DNA of 64,000 nucleotides from Aureliella sp046290675 (lineage in GTDB: Bacteria; Planctomycetota; Planctomycetia; Pirellulales; Pirellulaceae), in the NCBI GenBank assembly GCA_046290675.1, contig JBKAHA010000005.1, forward strand, positions 248,001 through 312,000. The letters run 5' to 3'. Position 1 is the first letter of the stretch. Each line of letters opens with the position of its first letter. This document shows positions 16,470 through 26,400 of this stretch, one piece after another. The position numbers and the translations under genes are program-made. Under the pieces are notes generated by a model. The model did not search any database. It was not told where the DNA came from and saw nothing but the letters and a program-made list of their open reading frames with translations.

Positions 16470-18782
16470 GTGAGTGAGCAAGAGTCAAACACGCCTAGCA
16501 AAAGCATTGAGCAGAGCGTCTTGGATTTTGTCTACCATCCAAACTACCAGCCAATGAAGGCCAAGGGGATTCATAAGTCGCTAGATTTGGAACCCGAAGA
16601 GTACCCTGCGGTGCGAAAGGCGGTGAAGCAACTCGTCATGCGCGGGAAGCTGGCTTATGGCGGTAACCACCTCATCATTCCTCCCGAGTTGATTCGCGGT
16701 GATCCCAAGTTGACGCGAGGCACTTTTCGCCAAGCTGCTGCTGGTTTTGGGTTTGTTCGCCCCATCCCAACCGGCAAGCTAACCGCGGTCGATGATATTT
16801 TTATTCCCGCCAGCGCGACCGGTTCGGCCATGGATGGGGACTTAGTGCAAGTGCGCGTGCGCAGCAGCCGACGAGGTCAGGAGGGGGAAGTCGTCGAGAT
16901 TGTTGAACGAGCGCGGAGACAATTTGCTGGTTCGTTTGGTCGAAAGGAAGGTCAGCCCGTTGTTTGGCTGGATGGCGTTGCCGTCGGGTCTCCCGTAGAG
17001 GTGGGGGACGTTCGTGGACTGCCCGTCGAAGAGGGCGATAAGGTGGTGGTTGAGCTGGTTCGTTTTCCCGACGGAATATCCGTTGGCGAAGGCGTGATCC
17101 TTGAAGTGCTCGGTTCGAGTAAAAATCCAGCCGTGGACACCTTAGCCGTTATGCGCCAATTTGGGCTGGCTGATGAGTTTCCCGATGATGTGATCGAGCA
17201 AGCACGTGAGGTCGCTGACAAGTTCGTCGAGGGGGAGTTGCCAGCGGATCGTCGTGACCTAACCCAAATTCCGACGCTGACGATTGATCCATTCGACGCG
17301 AGAGATTTTGACGATGCCATTTCATTGCGGCGGAATGAAAAAGGGCACTGGGAGTTGCTCGTTCACATTGCCGATGTCGCCCATTTTGTGCCTGTGGGCT
17401 CTATTCTGGATGAAGAAGCGAAACGTCGGGCGACTAGTGTCTATCTGCCTGATCGGGTTATTCCGATGTTGCCTGAGCTGATTAGTAATCACCTGGCGAG
17501 CCTTCAACCCGACCGAGTCCGATTAACGAAAACGGTTCTGATGGAGATGACTGACGAAGGCACGGTGGTACATCAAGAGGTCTTCAATTCTGTTATTCAC
17601 AACGACCAGCGACTTACTTACGAGCAGGTCGATCAGTTTCTGGACCAGCCCGAGTCATGGAGAGACCGGCTCGCTGAACCCATCTTTGAACTCTTATCGA
17701 ATATGCATGCTCTTGCGATGACGCTCCGCGCGAATCGAAATGAGGATGGCGCGCTCGAACTCCACATGCCTGAGATCAAGATCGAGCTCGACAAGTCTGG
17801 CAAAGTAAAAGGTGCCAAGATCACCGAGCATACGGAGAGTCATCAAATTATCGAAGAGTTTATGCTCGCCGCGAACCAGGCGGTTGCGATGTGGTTGGAC
17901 GATCTTCAAATTCCATTTCTTCGCCGAGTTCACGCGCCCCCTGAACGGCGGAAACTTCAGAAGCTCAATCAATTCATGCGAGATCTAGGTATCCAGTGTG
18001 AAAGCTTGGAGAGTCGATTTGAGATTCAGAGAGTCTTGGCCAGCGTTCGCGACAAGCCGACTGAATACGCGGTTAACTACGCGATCCTCAAGTCGATGAG
18101 CAAAGCCGTGTATCAGCCTGAATTGGAAATGCACTACGCATTGCAATTCGATCACTACTGCCATTTTACGAGTCCAATTCGTCGCTATCCTGATCTGCAA
18201 GTTCACCGGACAGTGGATCGATTGGTTCGCGAGCAACAACCGGTGGCGGATCCATTGCCGGTCCTCATTAGTCTTGGTCATCACTGCTCCGACCAAGAGC
18301 AAAATGCCGAGTGGGCCGAGCGAGAGGTGATCAAGATTAAGCTCTTGCACTTCCTAAATAAGCGTATTGGTGAGAGTATGCCTGGGGTCATCAGCGGTGT
18401 GGTACCGGAGGGCTTTTACGTTCGCGGTACTAAGTTCCCTGCCGAAGGTTTCGTTTCAATCAAAACGCTTCCAAACGATCGCTATCGTTTCGAAAAACGG
18501 GGCCAAGTTTTGGAAGGGTTTCGCGGCGGCAATCGCTTTCGCTTAGGCGATGAACTCACCGTGAAAATCCACGAGGTCGATTTGGCCCGGCGAGTTTTGT
18601 TGCTGACCGTAGACGCGAACCATTCTGCCCGACGAGATATGGCGTCCCAACAAAAGGATCGAGGCGGACGCAGTGGCGGTAAGGCCAAAAAAAGATCCGG
18701 TATCGGTGCCCGCCATAGCGGCAACCGAAAGTCTACGGGGGGGGCAAGGAGCAAAGGCGGCGCAAAGAAACGTCGACGTTGA
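16470..18782 (+). CDS. rnr: Ribonuclease R
   Basis: A 770-residue 3'-5' exoribonuclease of the RNB family that degrades structured RNA processively. It starts at GTG with AAGGAA seven bases upstream. Domains in order: a winged-helix-like N-terminus (about 10-75), cold-shock/OB domains (RGTFRQAAAGFGFVRP near 85 and on), the RNB catalytic core with TIDPFDARDFDDAIS holding the metal-binding aspartates, an S1 domain near 630-710, and a Lys/Arg/Gly-rich tail that likely aids RNA binding, as in E. coli RNase R. It converges with the ExeA-like ATPase, 49 bases between stops. Confidence 0.96.
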   Translation: MSEQESNTPSKSIEQSVLDFVYHPNYQPMKAKGIHKSLDLEPEEYPAVRKAVKQLVMRGKLAYGGNHLIIPPELIRGDPKLTRGTFRQAAAGFGFVRPIPTGKLTAVDDIFIPASATGSAMDGDLVQVRVRSSRRGQEGEVVEIVERARRQFAGSFGRKEGQPVVWLDGVAVGSPVEVGDVRGLPVEEGDKVVVELVRFPDGISVGEGVILEVLGSSKNPAVDTLAVMRQFGLADEFPDDVIEQAREVADKFVEGELPADRRDLTQIPTLTIDPFDARDFDDAISLRRNEKGHWELLVHIADVAHFVPVGSILDEEAKRRATSVYLPDRVIPMLPELISNHLASLQPDRVRLTKTVLMEMTDEGTVVHQEVFNSVIHNDQRLTYEQVDQFLDQPESWRDRLAEPIFELLSNMHALAMTLRANRNEDGALELHMPEIKIELDKSGKVKGAKITEHTESHQIIEEFMLAANQAVAMWLDDLQIPFLRRVHAPPERRKLQKLNQFMRDLGIQCESLESRFEIQRVLASVRDKPTEYAVNYAILKSMSKAVYQPELEMHYALQFDHYCHFTSPIRRYPDLQVHRTVDRLVREQQPVADPLPVLISLGHHCSDQEQNAEWAEREVIKIKLLHFLNKRIGESMPGVISGVVPEGFYVRGTKFPAEGFVSIKTLPNDRYRFEKRGQVLEGFRGGNRFRLGDELTVKIHEVDLARRVLLLTVDANHSARRDMASQQKDRGGRSGGKAKKRSGIGARHSGNRKSTGGARSKGGAKKRRR

Positions 18783-18831
18783 GTTTCGCCACCGTTTTTT
18801 GCCAGTGATTCGAACGGCTGCGTTCGGCTTT

Positions 18832-19662
18832 TTAGGCAGCACGAGGCGATGCCAGATCGCTGTGGACGTTGTTGATAATTTCGGCGGAAATAGAGTCTTG
18901 GTCTTCCGCGAAACCAACCATGAGGGCCAAGTCGCAAAGACGATTGATTCGTCTTGGAACTCCCTCCGTAACTTGGTGGATGCGTTCGATGGCATCCGAG
19001 GTGAAGACGCTCTCTGATGTGCATCCGGCTGCGATGAGCCGGTGCTGGATATAGGAGTCTGTTTCGTCGGGCAAGAACCGATTCAACATGCATTTCACGG
19101 AAAGTCGCTCGTCCAGAGCTAAATTCCGTTCGACTTGTGATAGCAACGTTGGTTGGCCCACCAAGACAAGAGTCCAGGCAGCTTCGCCCTGGGCCTGGGT
19201 CGCACCGATGTTTAACAGTAGTCGCAGGGGTTCAAGTAGGTTGGCCGACTCTAGTAAATGGGCTTCATCGATCACGACGACTGCCTGACGGCCTTTCTCC
19301 ATGTTTTCATGGAGAAACGACTCGAAGCGAACTAGGTCACTGGCCGTTTCCGAGCGGTGTTCACCGCTCTCTGGACACACGTAATCCACCACGTACCGAA
19401 TGAGTTGTTCACTGTTCAGCGTCGGGAATACGACGTGGCAGAATGGCGTGAAGTCAGGGCTGAGCTGGCGGTCGATGGCTTCGACAAGCAGTGTTTTACC
19501 TATTCCGCTGGGGCCGCATAGCATCGCGCAAGCACGGCGGTTTTCGATGGCGTATCGCAGTTTGAGCACTGCCGCCTGGTGAGTTTCAGCGGGGTAGTAG
19601 AAAGCGTCCTGCGCACGATTCTCGAAAGGACGTGCCGCTAGGTTCCAGTGTGATTCGTACAT
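18832..19662 (-). CDS. ExeA-like AAA ATPase
   Basis: A 276-residue cytoplasmic ATPase of the ExeA/GspA (AAA_22) group. The N-terminus MYESHWNLAARPFEN is typical of the family. Walker A is GPSGIGKT, Walker B VVVIDEAHLL, and the C-terminal lid has TEGVPRRINRLCDLAL. In type II secretion ExeA helps to assemble the secretin; related ATPases also occur in exopolysaccharide loci. AGGA lies eight bases before the ATG. It ends a three-gene operon with the CpsD-like ATPase (79 bases upstream) and a proline-rich single-pass protein, suggesting a role in building an envelope export apparatus. No peptidoglycan-binding domain is fused. Confidence 0.85.
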   Translation of the reverse strand: MYESHWNLAARPFENRAQDAFYYPAETHQAAVLKLRYAIENRRACAMLCGPSGIGKTLLVEAIDRQLSPDFTPFCHVVFPTLNSEQLIRYVVDYVCPESGEHRSETASDLVRFESFLHENMEKGRQAVVVIDEAHLLESANLLEPLRLLLNIGATQAQGEAAWTLVLVGQPTLLSQVERNLALDERLSVKCMLNRFLPDETDSYIQHRLIAAGCTSESVFTSDAIERIHQVTEGVPRRINRLCDLALMVGFAEDQDSISAEIINNVHSDLASPRAA

Positions 19663-19741
19663 GTTTGAAATCCTGGGATTCGCACTACCACGCGTAGGGG
19701 CGGGGGGATTGGGTGTCTCGTGGACGGCTATTCAACGGACG

Positions 19742-21385
19742 CTAGCCGGCAAAGTTCTCTACGATTCCGATGGAGGCGATGCCGGTGCGACGGATTCGCC
19801 GCAAGCAGGCTTCGACTCGCTGTGGTGTTGTTTGCCGATGGTCAACAACCGCGAGAATAGCATTCACGATTCCCTGATCGGTCATGGGCATCACGAGTGA
19901 GCGTTTCGAATCCATGTGGCCCATGTCGACGATGACCAAGTCGAAACTCTCGCTTAGCTGTTGGAGCATAAAGGCGATACGGTTGTCGTCCGAATCGATC
20001 TCGTAGTCTTCAATAGGTTCGAGGAGTGGAATCACAGTGAGTTGATCTTCGAGCGAATGTACCGCAACTTCTTCAAGGGGAAGCTGGCGGAAAATTGCAG
20101 CCTTCCAATCGTCTTCCAGATCTAAATTGGTTTGGTAGCAGAGCGTTGGATTCTCAATATCTCCGTCGACAATGGCGACACGCAGACCAGCGGTTGCTGC
20201 GACCTTCGCGAGGCAGCAAGCAACTGTCGTGCGTCCGTCCCCAGCCTGTGGGCTTGTAACAGCAAGGACCTGAAGCCCTTCGTGGCTAGCTTTGCCAAGG
20301 TTGATTGCGACTTGACTTAGGCTCGACTCGCAGCTGGCCATCAGTTCTTCACAGACGGCCGGCCATTGAAGTCGGTCGACTTCCCAAACCGCATTGAATG
20401 AACGCGCCTTGGCCTGGCGGAGGTTTTCTTCAATCTGTTTTTGAACCTCAGGTGCCCTCACGGATTGCTTGGGTTCCGCTATTTCGGGAGCGTCGATCTG
20501 CGTCCAACTCTCCTGTTCTTCAAAAGAGACCGAGTCGCCGCTCGGTTCTTCGACAGCGTGGTCACTCTCCGGCGAACCGTAGGTTGGGCGATCGAGCCGG
20601 AAGATCTCTCCACCGTTGCCATGTTTCTTCACATAGTTTTCGACGATCTTTTCGACTTCATCCGGCGAAAGAGCTGGTGAAGAAGGAGCATCCAATTTGG
20701 TCGGCGTTTCCGCGGGGACTTGAGGCTCGAAAACCGCTGGTCGCGAAGCAGATGTCCTCGGGGTGCGTACGGCTAGGTCTTCCGCCTGAGTGACGATGGA
20801 GTCGGGGTGCGACTCTTCCGACATGGCTTGCTCCCAGTATTCCGCTTGGGCGATCTTCCCCTGGCTGGCTTCGACTGTCGGAGCTGGAGCTATCGTCGGC
20901 TCAATTGAATTGGCTAAATCCGACTCAGCTTGATCCACCTCTGCAGCACGGTTGGAAGACGGGCTGGGTTTCGGCGGAGCTTGTGTGGTTCCCGCGCTGG
21001 TCACGATTTCCGAACCAAAGAAGGATTCGAAGTTCATGCCGTTCTTCGGATCGCTGGCTTGCTGCATCTGGGCGGCAATCGACTCTCGAACCGTGGTGTT
21101 CTGTACGTTCGATTCGCCAACTGCCTTCGTCGTAACGACTGCTGGGGTTGCCGGCGACGTAGCTCTGGGGCTAGGTAAATCTGACGTTTCGTCGACCGTT
21201 GGCTGGCTGGGGCGAGGCTTTTGCGTGCGTTTCAGAAAATGAGGTTCTGGAACCGCTAATGTCGCCGTATCGATTCTGACCAAGAAGTCATTGCCCGCCG
21301 AGGCGTCCTTCGCTTCCGCTGGCTGAGGTTCGGGGCCGGACTTCTTGAACGCTTGGATGAACGCTTGGTTTAGGCTTTGTGCCAT
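19742..21385 (-). CDS. CpsD/Wzc-like P-loop ATPase with altered Walker A
   Basis: A 547-residue protein. The first ~340 residues are Pro/Ser/Glu-rich and low complexity. The C-terminal third is a MinD/BY-kinase fold: Walker A region SPQAGDGRTTVACCLA, Walker A' VAIVDGDIENP and Walker B DLVIVDMG. The usual Walker A lysine is arginine (codon 20231-20233, residue about 385). No C-terminal tyrosine cluster is present, so autophosphorylation as in Wzc is doubtful. The family regulates capsule or exopolysaccharide length and export. AGGA lies eight bases upstream of the ATG. It may be a regulatory, catalytically weak member that pairs with the ExeA-like ATPase encoded next. Confidence 0.8.
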   Translation of the reverse strand: MAQSLNQAFIQAFKKSGPEPQPAEAKDASAGNDFLVRIDTATLAVPEPHFLKRTQKPRPSQPTVDETSDLPSPRATSPATPAVVTTKAVGESNVQNTTVRESIAAQMQQASDPKNGMNFESFFGSEIVTSAGTTQAPPKPSPSSNRAAEVDQAESDLANSIEPTIAPAPTVEASQGKIAQAEYWEQAMSEESHPDSIVTQAEDLAVRTPRTSASRPAVFEPQVPAETPTKLDAPSSPALSPDEVEKIVENYVKKHGNGGEIFRLDRPTYGSPESDHAVEEPSGDSVSFEEQESWTQIDAPEIAEPKQSVRAPEVQKQIEENLRQAKARSFNAVWEVDRLQWPAVCEELMASCESSLSQVAINLGKASHEGLQVLAVTSPQAGDGRTTVACCLAKVAATAGLRVAIVDGDIENPTLCYQTNLDLEDDWKAAIFRQLPLEEVAVHSLEDQLTVIPLLEPIEDYEIDSDDNRIAFMLQQLSESFDLVIVDMGHMDSKRSLVMPMTDQGIVNAILAVVDHRQTTPQRVEACLRRIRRTGIASIGIVENFAG

Positions 21386-21466
21386 TGCCGTATTCCTATC
21401 GATCGCCTTGGTGAAAGGTCACGAATCTAAAGGTGGTCCTATTGAGTGAAGCAAGTATGCTCGCTC

Positions 21467-23005
21467 TTACTTGCCACCTGGGTAGCGGTTTGATTCAGTT
21501 GGTTCGGATGCCTGCTCAAAGAAACGGTATGCCTCGATTAAGGCATCAATTTCCGAGTCCGGAGTGGCTGTCTCGGATAGGCCACCCGATGTGGCCGGTG
21601 GCGGTGTTGCCTCCGCGGGCTGACCGTTTTTCAGGCTGGTGCTCGGTCCAGCTTCGCCAACTAGGGATGCGCCGGAAATCGTTGGGCTGCCGGTCGAAGA
21701 AACGACGGAGAATGGTTCCGCTGCTTCCATTTGCTTTTGTCGCTCCACTAACTGCTCATAGCTATCAGGTCGAGGCTGCGAATTCTGAAGTTGTTGAGTC
21801 GCTTGGGCGTAGTTCGACAGACTAGGAGCTGCCGGAGCTTGATTCGATCCCAATTGATTCGGTAGACCTTCGCCCGGGACGTCGGCTCCCGGCAATGGGA
21901 GTTCGATCTTCCCGGCCATCTGCGATGAGGGGAACAAAGGCTGCTCAGGTTGTGTCACGGGAGGCTGTAGGCCCGACTGGATTGGTGCTGTTGCAGCGCC
22001 TTCACCAGCAAGATTCTCGCTTATCCCAGGGCTCAAGTTCATCGTTGAGTTAGGAGGGGGCAATGAGCCAGCTTGCATGTTGGTTGAAGCGGCTTCTGGG
22101 AGTTCCAACAGGGAATCGTGATCAGACGAAGTCTCTTCGTTTGTGTTGTCGGCTGCGAATTGAAGGTCTTCGCCTGCGAGTGGTGGGATGAGCAGAGTCG
22201 AAGCGGAGTCTGTCTCAGTGCTCGGCGGATTCTCCGACTGGGGGCCCAGTGTAAGTGTCGGCTGAGTAGGCTGGGACTGAGGCGAGCTCAACTCCAGTGC
22301 GGGAAGCTCCACCGCCGGCTTCGAAGGTGTTGACGGCGCGATTGATTCTTCCAGACCGGGAACGTGCAATTCGTTCAGCTCGTCATTCATGACACGACTC
22401 GCGCCATCCTCGCTCTCTGCCAGCATTGCCGGGTCGGTCTCGGTGGTGTCGTTGAACGCTATGATGCTTGCGGTGACCAAAGCGATGATGAGCAGTATGA
22501 GAACCACGCCGCTGGACCAATGCTCCCACCAGGTCGCATCGCCTTCCGTAGCAGAGTGCAACGCGTAGTCTTTCTCTGGTCTTAGCGAATCCGTCGCCGG
22601 AGTCTGTGGTGTCGAAACGATCGTTTGTGTCGCCAGTTGTGGAGCCGGTTCTTCGGCGATTTCAGGGATCTCGCGAATCACCGTTTGCTCGAACGCGGCG
22701 TCCGTGCTTTCCGTGTCGATGGCTAACCCGTGTTCGACATCGTTACTGGTCGACTCTTGCGATTCGGTCGTTGGCTGGGGCTTCGGTTTAGGCAGATCCG
22801 TATATGTCGGCTCCGATTCCAGCTCACTTGGGATCGCGTACGCTTCATCGGCAGCTGGAAGCTCTTCTGCAGGCAGCTCAACCTCAGGCAAACGAAGTAG
22901 AACCGGCGTCCGTTCGGTTTCACTTGGATTGCGTTCACGTCGTTCGCGACGCAATCGACTGTGCAGCGATTGACGGTGCTGAGATGTTGAAGCCGTTCTA
23001 GGCAT
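21467..23005 (-). CDS. Proline/serine-rich single-pass membrane protein
   Basis: A 512-residue protein without a recognised domain. The N-terminus is basic (RLRRERRERNP), then acidic and proline-rich. One membrane helix is near residues 167-190 (VVLILLIIALVTASIIAF), and the remaining ~320 residues are Pro/Ser/Gln-rich and probably disordered, outside the membrane. AAGGA seven bases before the ATG at 23005 supports this start over the one at 23062. It opens the operon with the CpsD-like and ExeA-like ATPases, so it could be a membrane tether or co-polymerase-like partner; that is inference from context only. Confidence 0.75.
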   Translation of the reverse strand: MPRTASTSQHRQSLHSRLRRERRERNPSETERTPVLLRLPEVELPAEELPAADEAYAIPSELESEPTYTDLPKPKPQPTTESQESTSNDVEHGLAIDTESTDAAFEQTVIREIPEIAEEPAPQLATQTIVSTPQTPATDSLRPEKDYALHSATEGDATWWEHWSSGVVLILLIIALVTASIIAFNDTTETDPAMLAESEDGASRVMNDELNELHVPGLEESIAPSTPSKPAVELPALELSSPQSQPTQPTLTLGPQSENPPSTETDSASTLLIPPLAGEDLQFAADNTNEETSSDHDSLLELPEAASTNMQAGSLPPPNSTMNLSPGISENLAGEGAATAPIQSGLQPPVTQPEQPLFPSSQMAGKIELPLPGADVPGEGLPNQLGSNQAPAAPSLSNYAQATQQLQNSQPRPDSYEQLVERQKQMEAAEPFSVVSSTGSPTISGASLVGEAGPSTSLKNGQPAEATPPPATSGGLSETATPDSEIDALIEAYRFFEQASEPTESNRYPGGK

Positions 23006-23469
23006 TCTGGCGTCCTTCTGATCTCTGATTCGGCATTCCGACTGGACTCTAGCGTCGGCCATTGTCCGAGCGGTTCAGCCCTAAGTAGCTGATTTGCGTT
23101 CTTGCGATCAAGACCGTCGGTGCCGCTCAATCCAAAAGGCCGATGGACAGCATTGGAGGAACCCACCTACGGACTGTCTGTGTATCGGTGTTAAGTTGGC
23201 CGGTCTTGAGTTTTTTGCGCTTTGCGGCGACTTTTCGGGTTAGGTGGACTGTGGCGTTTGCGGCGATTTAGCAGGCCAGGTGCGACGTATCGGCGAGAAC
23301 CACTGGCCGAGCCGTATTTCTGACTCGATTGGGCAATCAATCTTTCATCCGGATGGACGGATGCTTACAATTGAGGCCTAAATGGCGGGGTTTGCCAGCA
23401 AGCAAGCGGAAGAAGGCTCCCGTCGCATATTGAACCAAAACTAGAGCAGGGCGCTTCAAGCGCGATGTG
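23006..23469. other. metH leader / divergent intergenic region
   Basis: About 460 bases. A 10-bp direct repeat TTTGCGGCGA occurs at 23221-23230 and 23257-23266. A small hairpin GCGCT-TCA-AGCGC (23451-23463) lies just before the metH start and could mask it. I see no B12 box or SAM-type riboswitch core. Confidence 0.4.
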
Positions 23470-26400
23470 ATGCTGAAAAGATCATCCAAAACAGACCAGT
23501 TTCAAGAACTCCTAGCAGAACGGATCCTCGTGCTTGATGGCGCGATGGGGACGATGGTTCAGAGGCTCGGGTTGGATGAAGCCGGGGTCCGAGGCGACCG
23601 TTTTGCTGATCACACCAAGGATCTTAAGAATTTCACCGACGTGCTATGTCTGACTCATCCGACGAGCGTCACCGAGATCCATCGTAAGTATTTGGAGGCT
23701 GGGGCAGACATCGTCGAAACGAATAGTTTCGGTGCAAGTCGAGTTGGAATGGAGGAATTTGATCTTCCGAATGAGCTCGTTCAAGAGATTAACGCTGCCG
23801 CGGTAAAGTGTGCGCGACTGGCCGCGGACGAGTTTACGGAGAAGACTCCGGATAAGCCGAGATTTGTGGCGGCCAGCATTGGACCGACGGCGAAGCAGAC
23901 TGCGATCAGTACTGACCCCGACGACCCGGCCTATCGGAATACGACTTTCAACATCATGTCGGAGTCGTATTACGAACAGGTCAAGTGCCTTGTCGAAGCT
24001 GGTGCTGATTTACTTCTTCCAGAAACCGTCATCGATACACTCAACCTCAAGGCATGTCTCTTTGCGATAGCCCAATATTTTCAAGATAGCGGCAATGTCA
24101 TTCCCGTGATGGTCTCAGGCACGTTCGGCGAGGGAGGTGGAACGTTTGTAAGCGGCCAGTCGGTTGAAGGATTTTGGAACGCGATCAACCATTTTCCAAT
24201 GATGACCGTTGGTATGAATTGCGCATTGGGGCCGCAGAAGATGCGCAACTACATCCAGGAGTTGTCCAACGTCGCTTCGGTTCCGATCAGTTGTTATCCC
24301 AACGCAGGGCTGCCAAACGAAATGGGCGAGTACGATCTCGGTCCGAAAGCGATGGCAGACTACGTTGGAGATTTTGCGTCCAATGGCTGGCTCAACATTT
24401 TAGGGGGGTGTTGCGGTACGACACCTGACCATATTCGCGAAATCTCGAATGCGGTCTCGGGATTGAAACCACACCAAATTCCCGAACTTCCGATTTACAC
24501 ACGACTTAGTGGTACCCAACCGCTCATTCTGCGTCCGGAAGCCAACTTTCTGATGATTGGTGAACGAACGAACGTGACCGGGTCACGTGCCTTCGCAAGG
24601 TTGATTCGCAATGACCAATTCGAGGAAGCCGTCGAAGTGGCTCGTCAGCAGGTCACCGGTGGCGCGAGCGTCATCGACATCAATATGGATGATGCCTTGC
24701 TGGATGGTCCTGAAGCGATGACGCGTTTTCTCCGGCTTATTGCCGGCGAACGGGACATCGCGAGTGTTCCGGTGATGATCGATAGCAGCAAGTGGGAGGT
24801 CATCGAAGCCGGTCTGCAGAATACACAAGGCAAATCGATCGTGAATTCGATCAGCCTAAAAGACGGCGAGGAAGAATTCCTGCGGCGAGCTCGCCTGGTG
24901 CGGCAGTACGGTGCCGCCTGTGTCGTCATGGCCTTTGACGAAAAGGGGCAGGCGACCGAAACGGAGGACAAGGTTCGTATTTGCAAACGTGCCTTCGATC
25001 TCCTCGTGGATCAAGTTGGGTTACCGGCACAAGACATCATCTTTGACCCGAACATCTTGACCGTCGCGACTGGGATTGAAGAGCACGACAACTATGCCGT
25101 CAACTTTATCGAAGCGACGCGACAGATCAAAAAGGTCTGCCCAGGGGCCAAAGTCTCTGGTGGAGTCAGCAACATCAGTTTTTCGTTCCGCGGCAACGAC
25201 TACGTGCGAGAAGCGATGCACGCTGCATTCCTCTATCACGCCGTCCGGGCTGGGATGGACATGGGGATTGTGAACGCGGGGCAGCTTGCAGTCTACGAGG
25301 ACATTCCCAAGGATCTGCTGGAACGCGTCGAAGACGTGTTGTTGAATCGGAGGTCGGATTCGACCGAGCGGTTGCTCGAGTTTGCTGAGACGGTCAAAAC
25401 CAAAGGTAAGAAAGCTGCGACGGAAGATCTGACTTGGCGAGAGGGCAATGTCACTGAACGATTGAAACATGCGTTAATTCAGGGCATCGACAAGTTCATC
25501 GAGGAGGATACCGAGGAGGCGCGGCAGGCATCGGCAAAGTGCCTGGAAGTTATCGAAGGGCCGCTCATGGATGGCATGAGTGTCGTGGGGGATTTGTTCG
25601 GGGCTGGCAAAATGTTCTTGCCGCAGGTCGTCAAATCGGCCAGGGTCATGAAGAAAGCCGTGGCTTATTTGACTCCGTTCATGGAAGAGGAAAAGGCAGC
25701 CGCCGGTGAAGCCGCTTCCCAGGGACGTGGGAAAGTCCTTATGGCCACGGTCAAAGGCGACGTGCACGATATCGGAAAGAACATCGTCGGCGTCGTCATG
25801 GCCTGCAACAACTACGATGTGATCGATCTTGGCGTTATGGTCAGCGCGGACAAAATCCTCGAGACCGCGGTTCAAGAGCAGGTCGATGTGATTGGTCTGT
25901 CTGGTCTGATCACGCCTAGTTTGGACGAGATGACATTTGTTGCTAAAGAGATGCAACGTCTGAAGTTAGACATTCCTCTATTGATCGGCGGCGCGACGAC
26001 GAGCGCAAAACACACCGCCGTCAAAATCGCGCCTCACTACGATCACGAAATTGTCCACGTCCTCGACGCGTCGCGAAGCGTCCCTGTGGTAGAGAAGTTG
26101 TGCAACGACGACGCCAGGAAGGAGTTCGATCGTGCGAACCGGAAGCAGCAAGAAGAGTTGGTTGCGAGCTACAAAGCTCGCAGTGTGAAACTGGTTCCCT
26201 ACGCCGAAGCCCTGGAAAAACGATTTTCGACGGACTGGGAGACAGTTGATATTCCGAAGCCTAGTTTCACCGGCGTCCAGGTATTAAACGACTTCCCGAT
26301 CGAAGAGATCGCCGAGTACATCGATTGGTCTCCGTTCTTCATGTCTTGGGAGCTCAAAGGAAAGTATCCGAAGATTTTCGACGATCCAGTTGTGGGAGAG

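Noticed and set aside
18482..19093. 203-residue minus-strand frame
   Set aside because: It spans the 3' ends of rnr and the ExeA-like gene, both with clear family motifs in other frames.
23006..23469. Cobalamin riboswitch before metH
   Set aside because: No B12-box-like core could be found by eye; a covariance-model search would be decisive.
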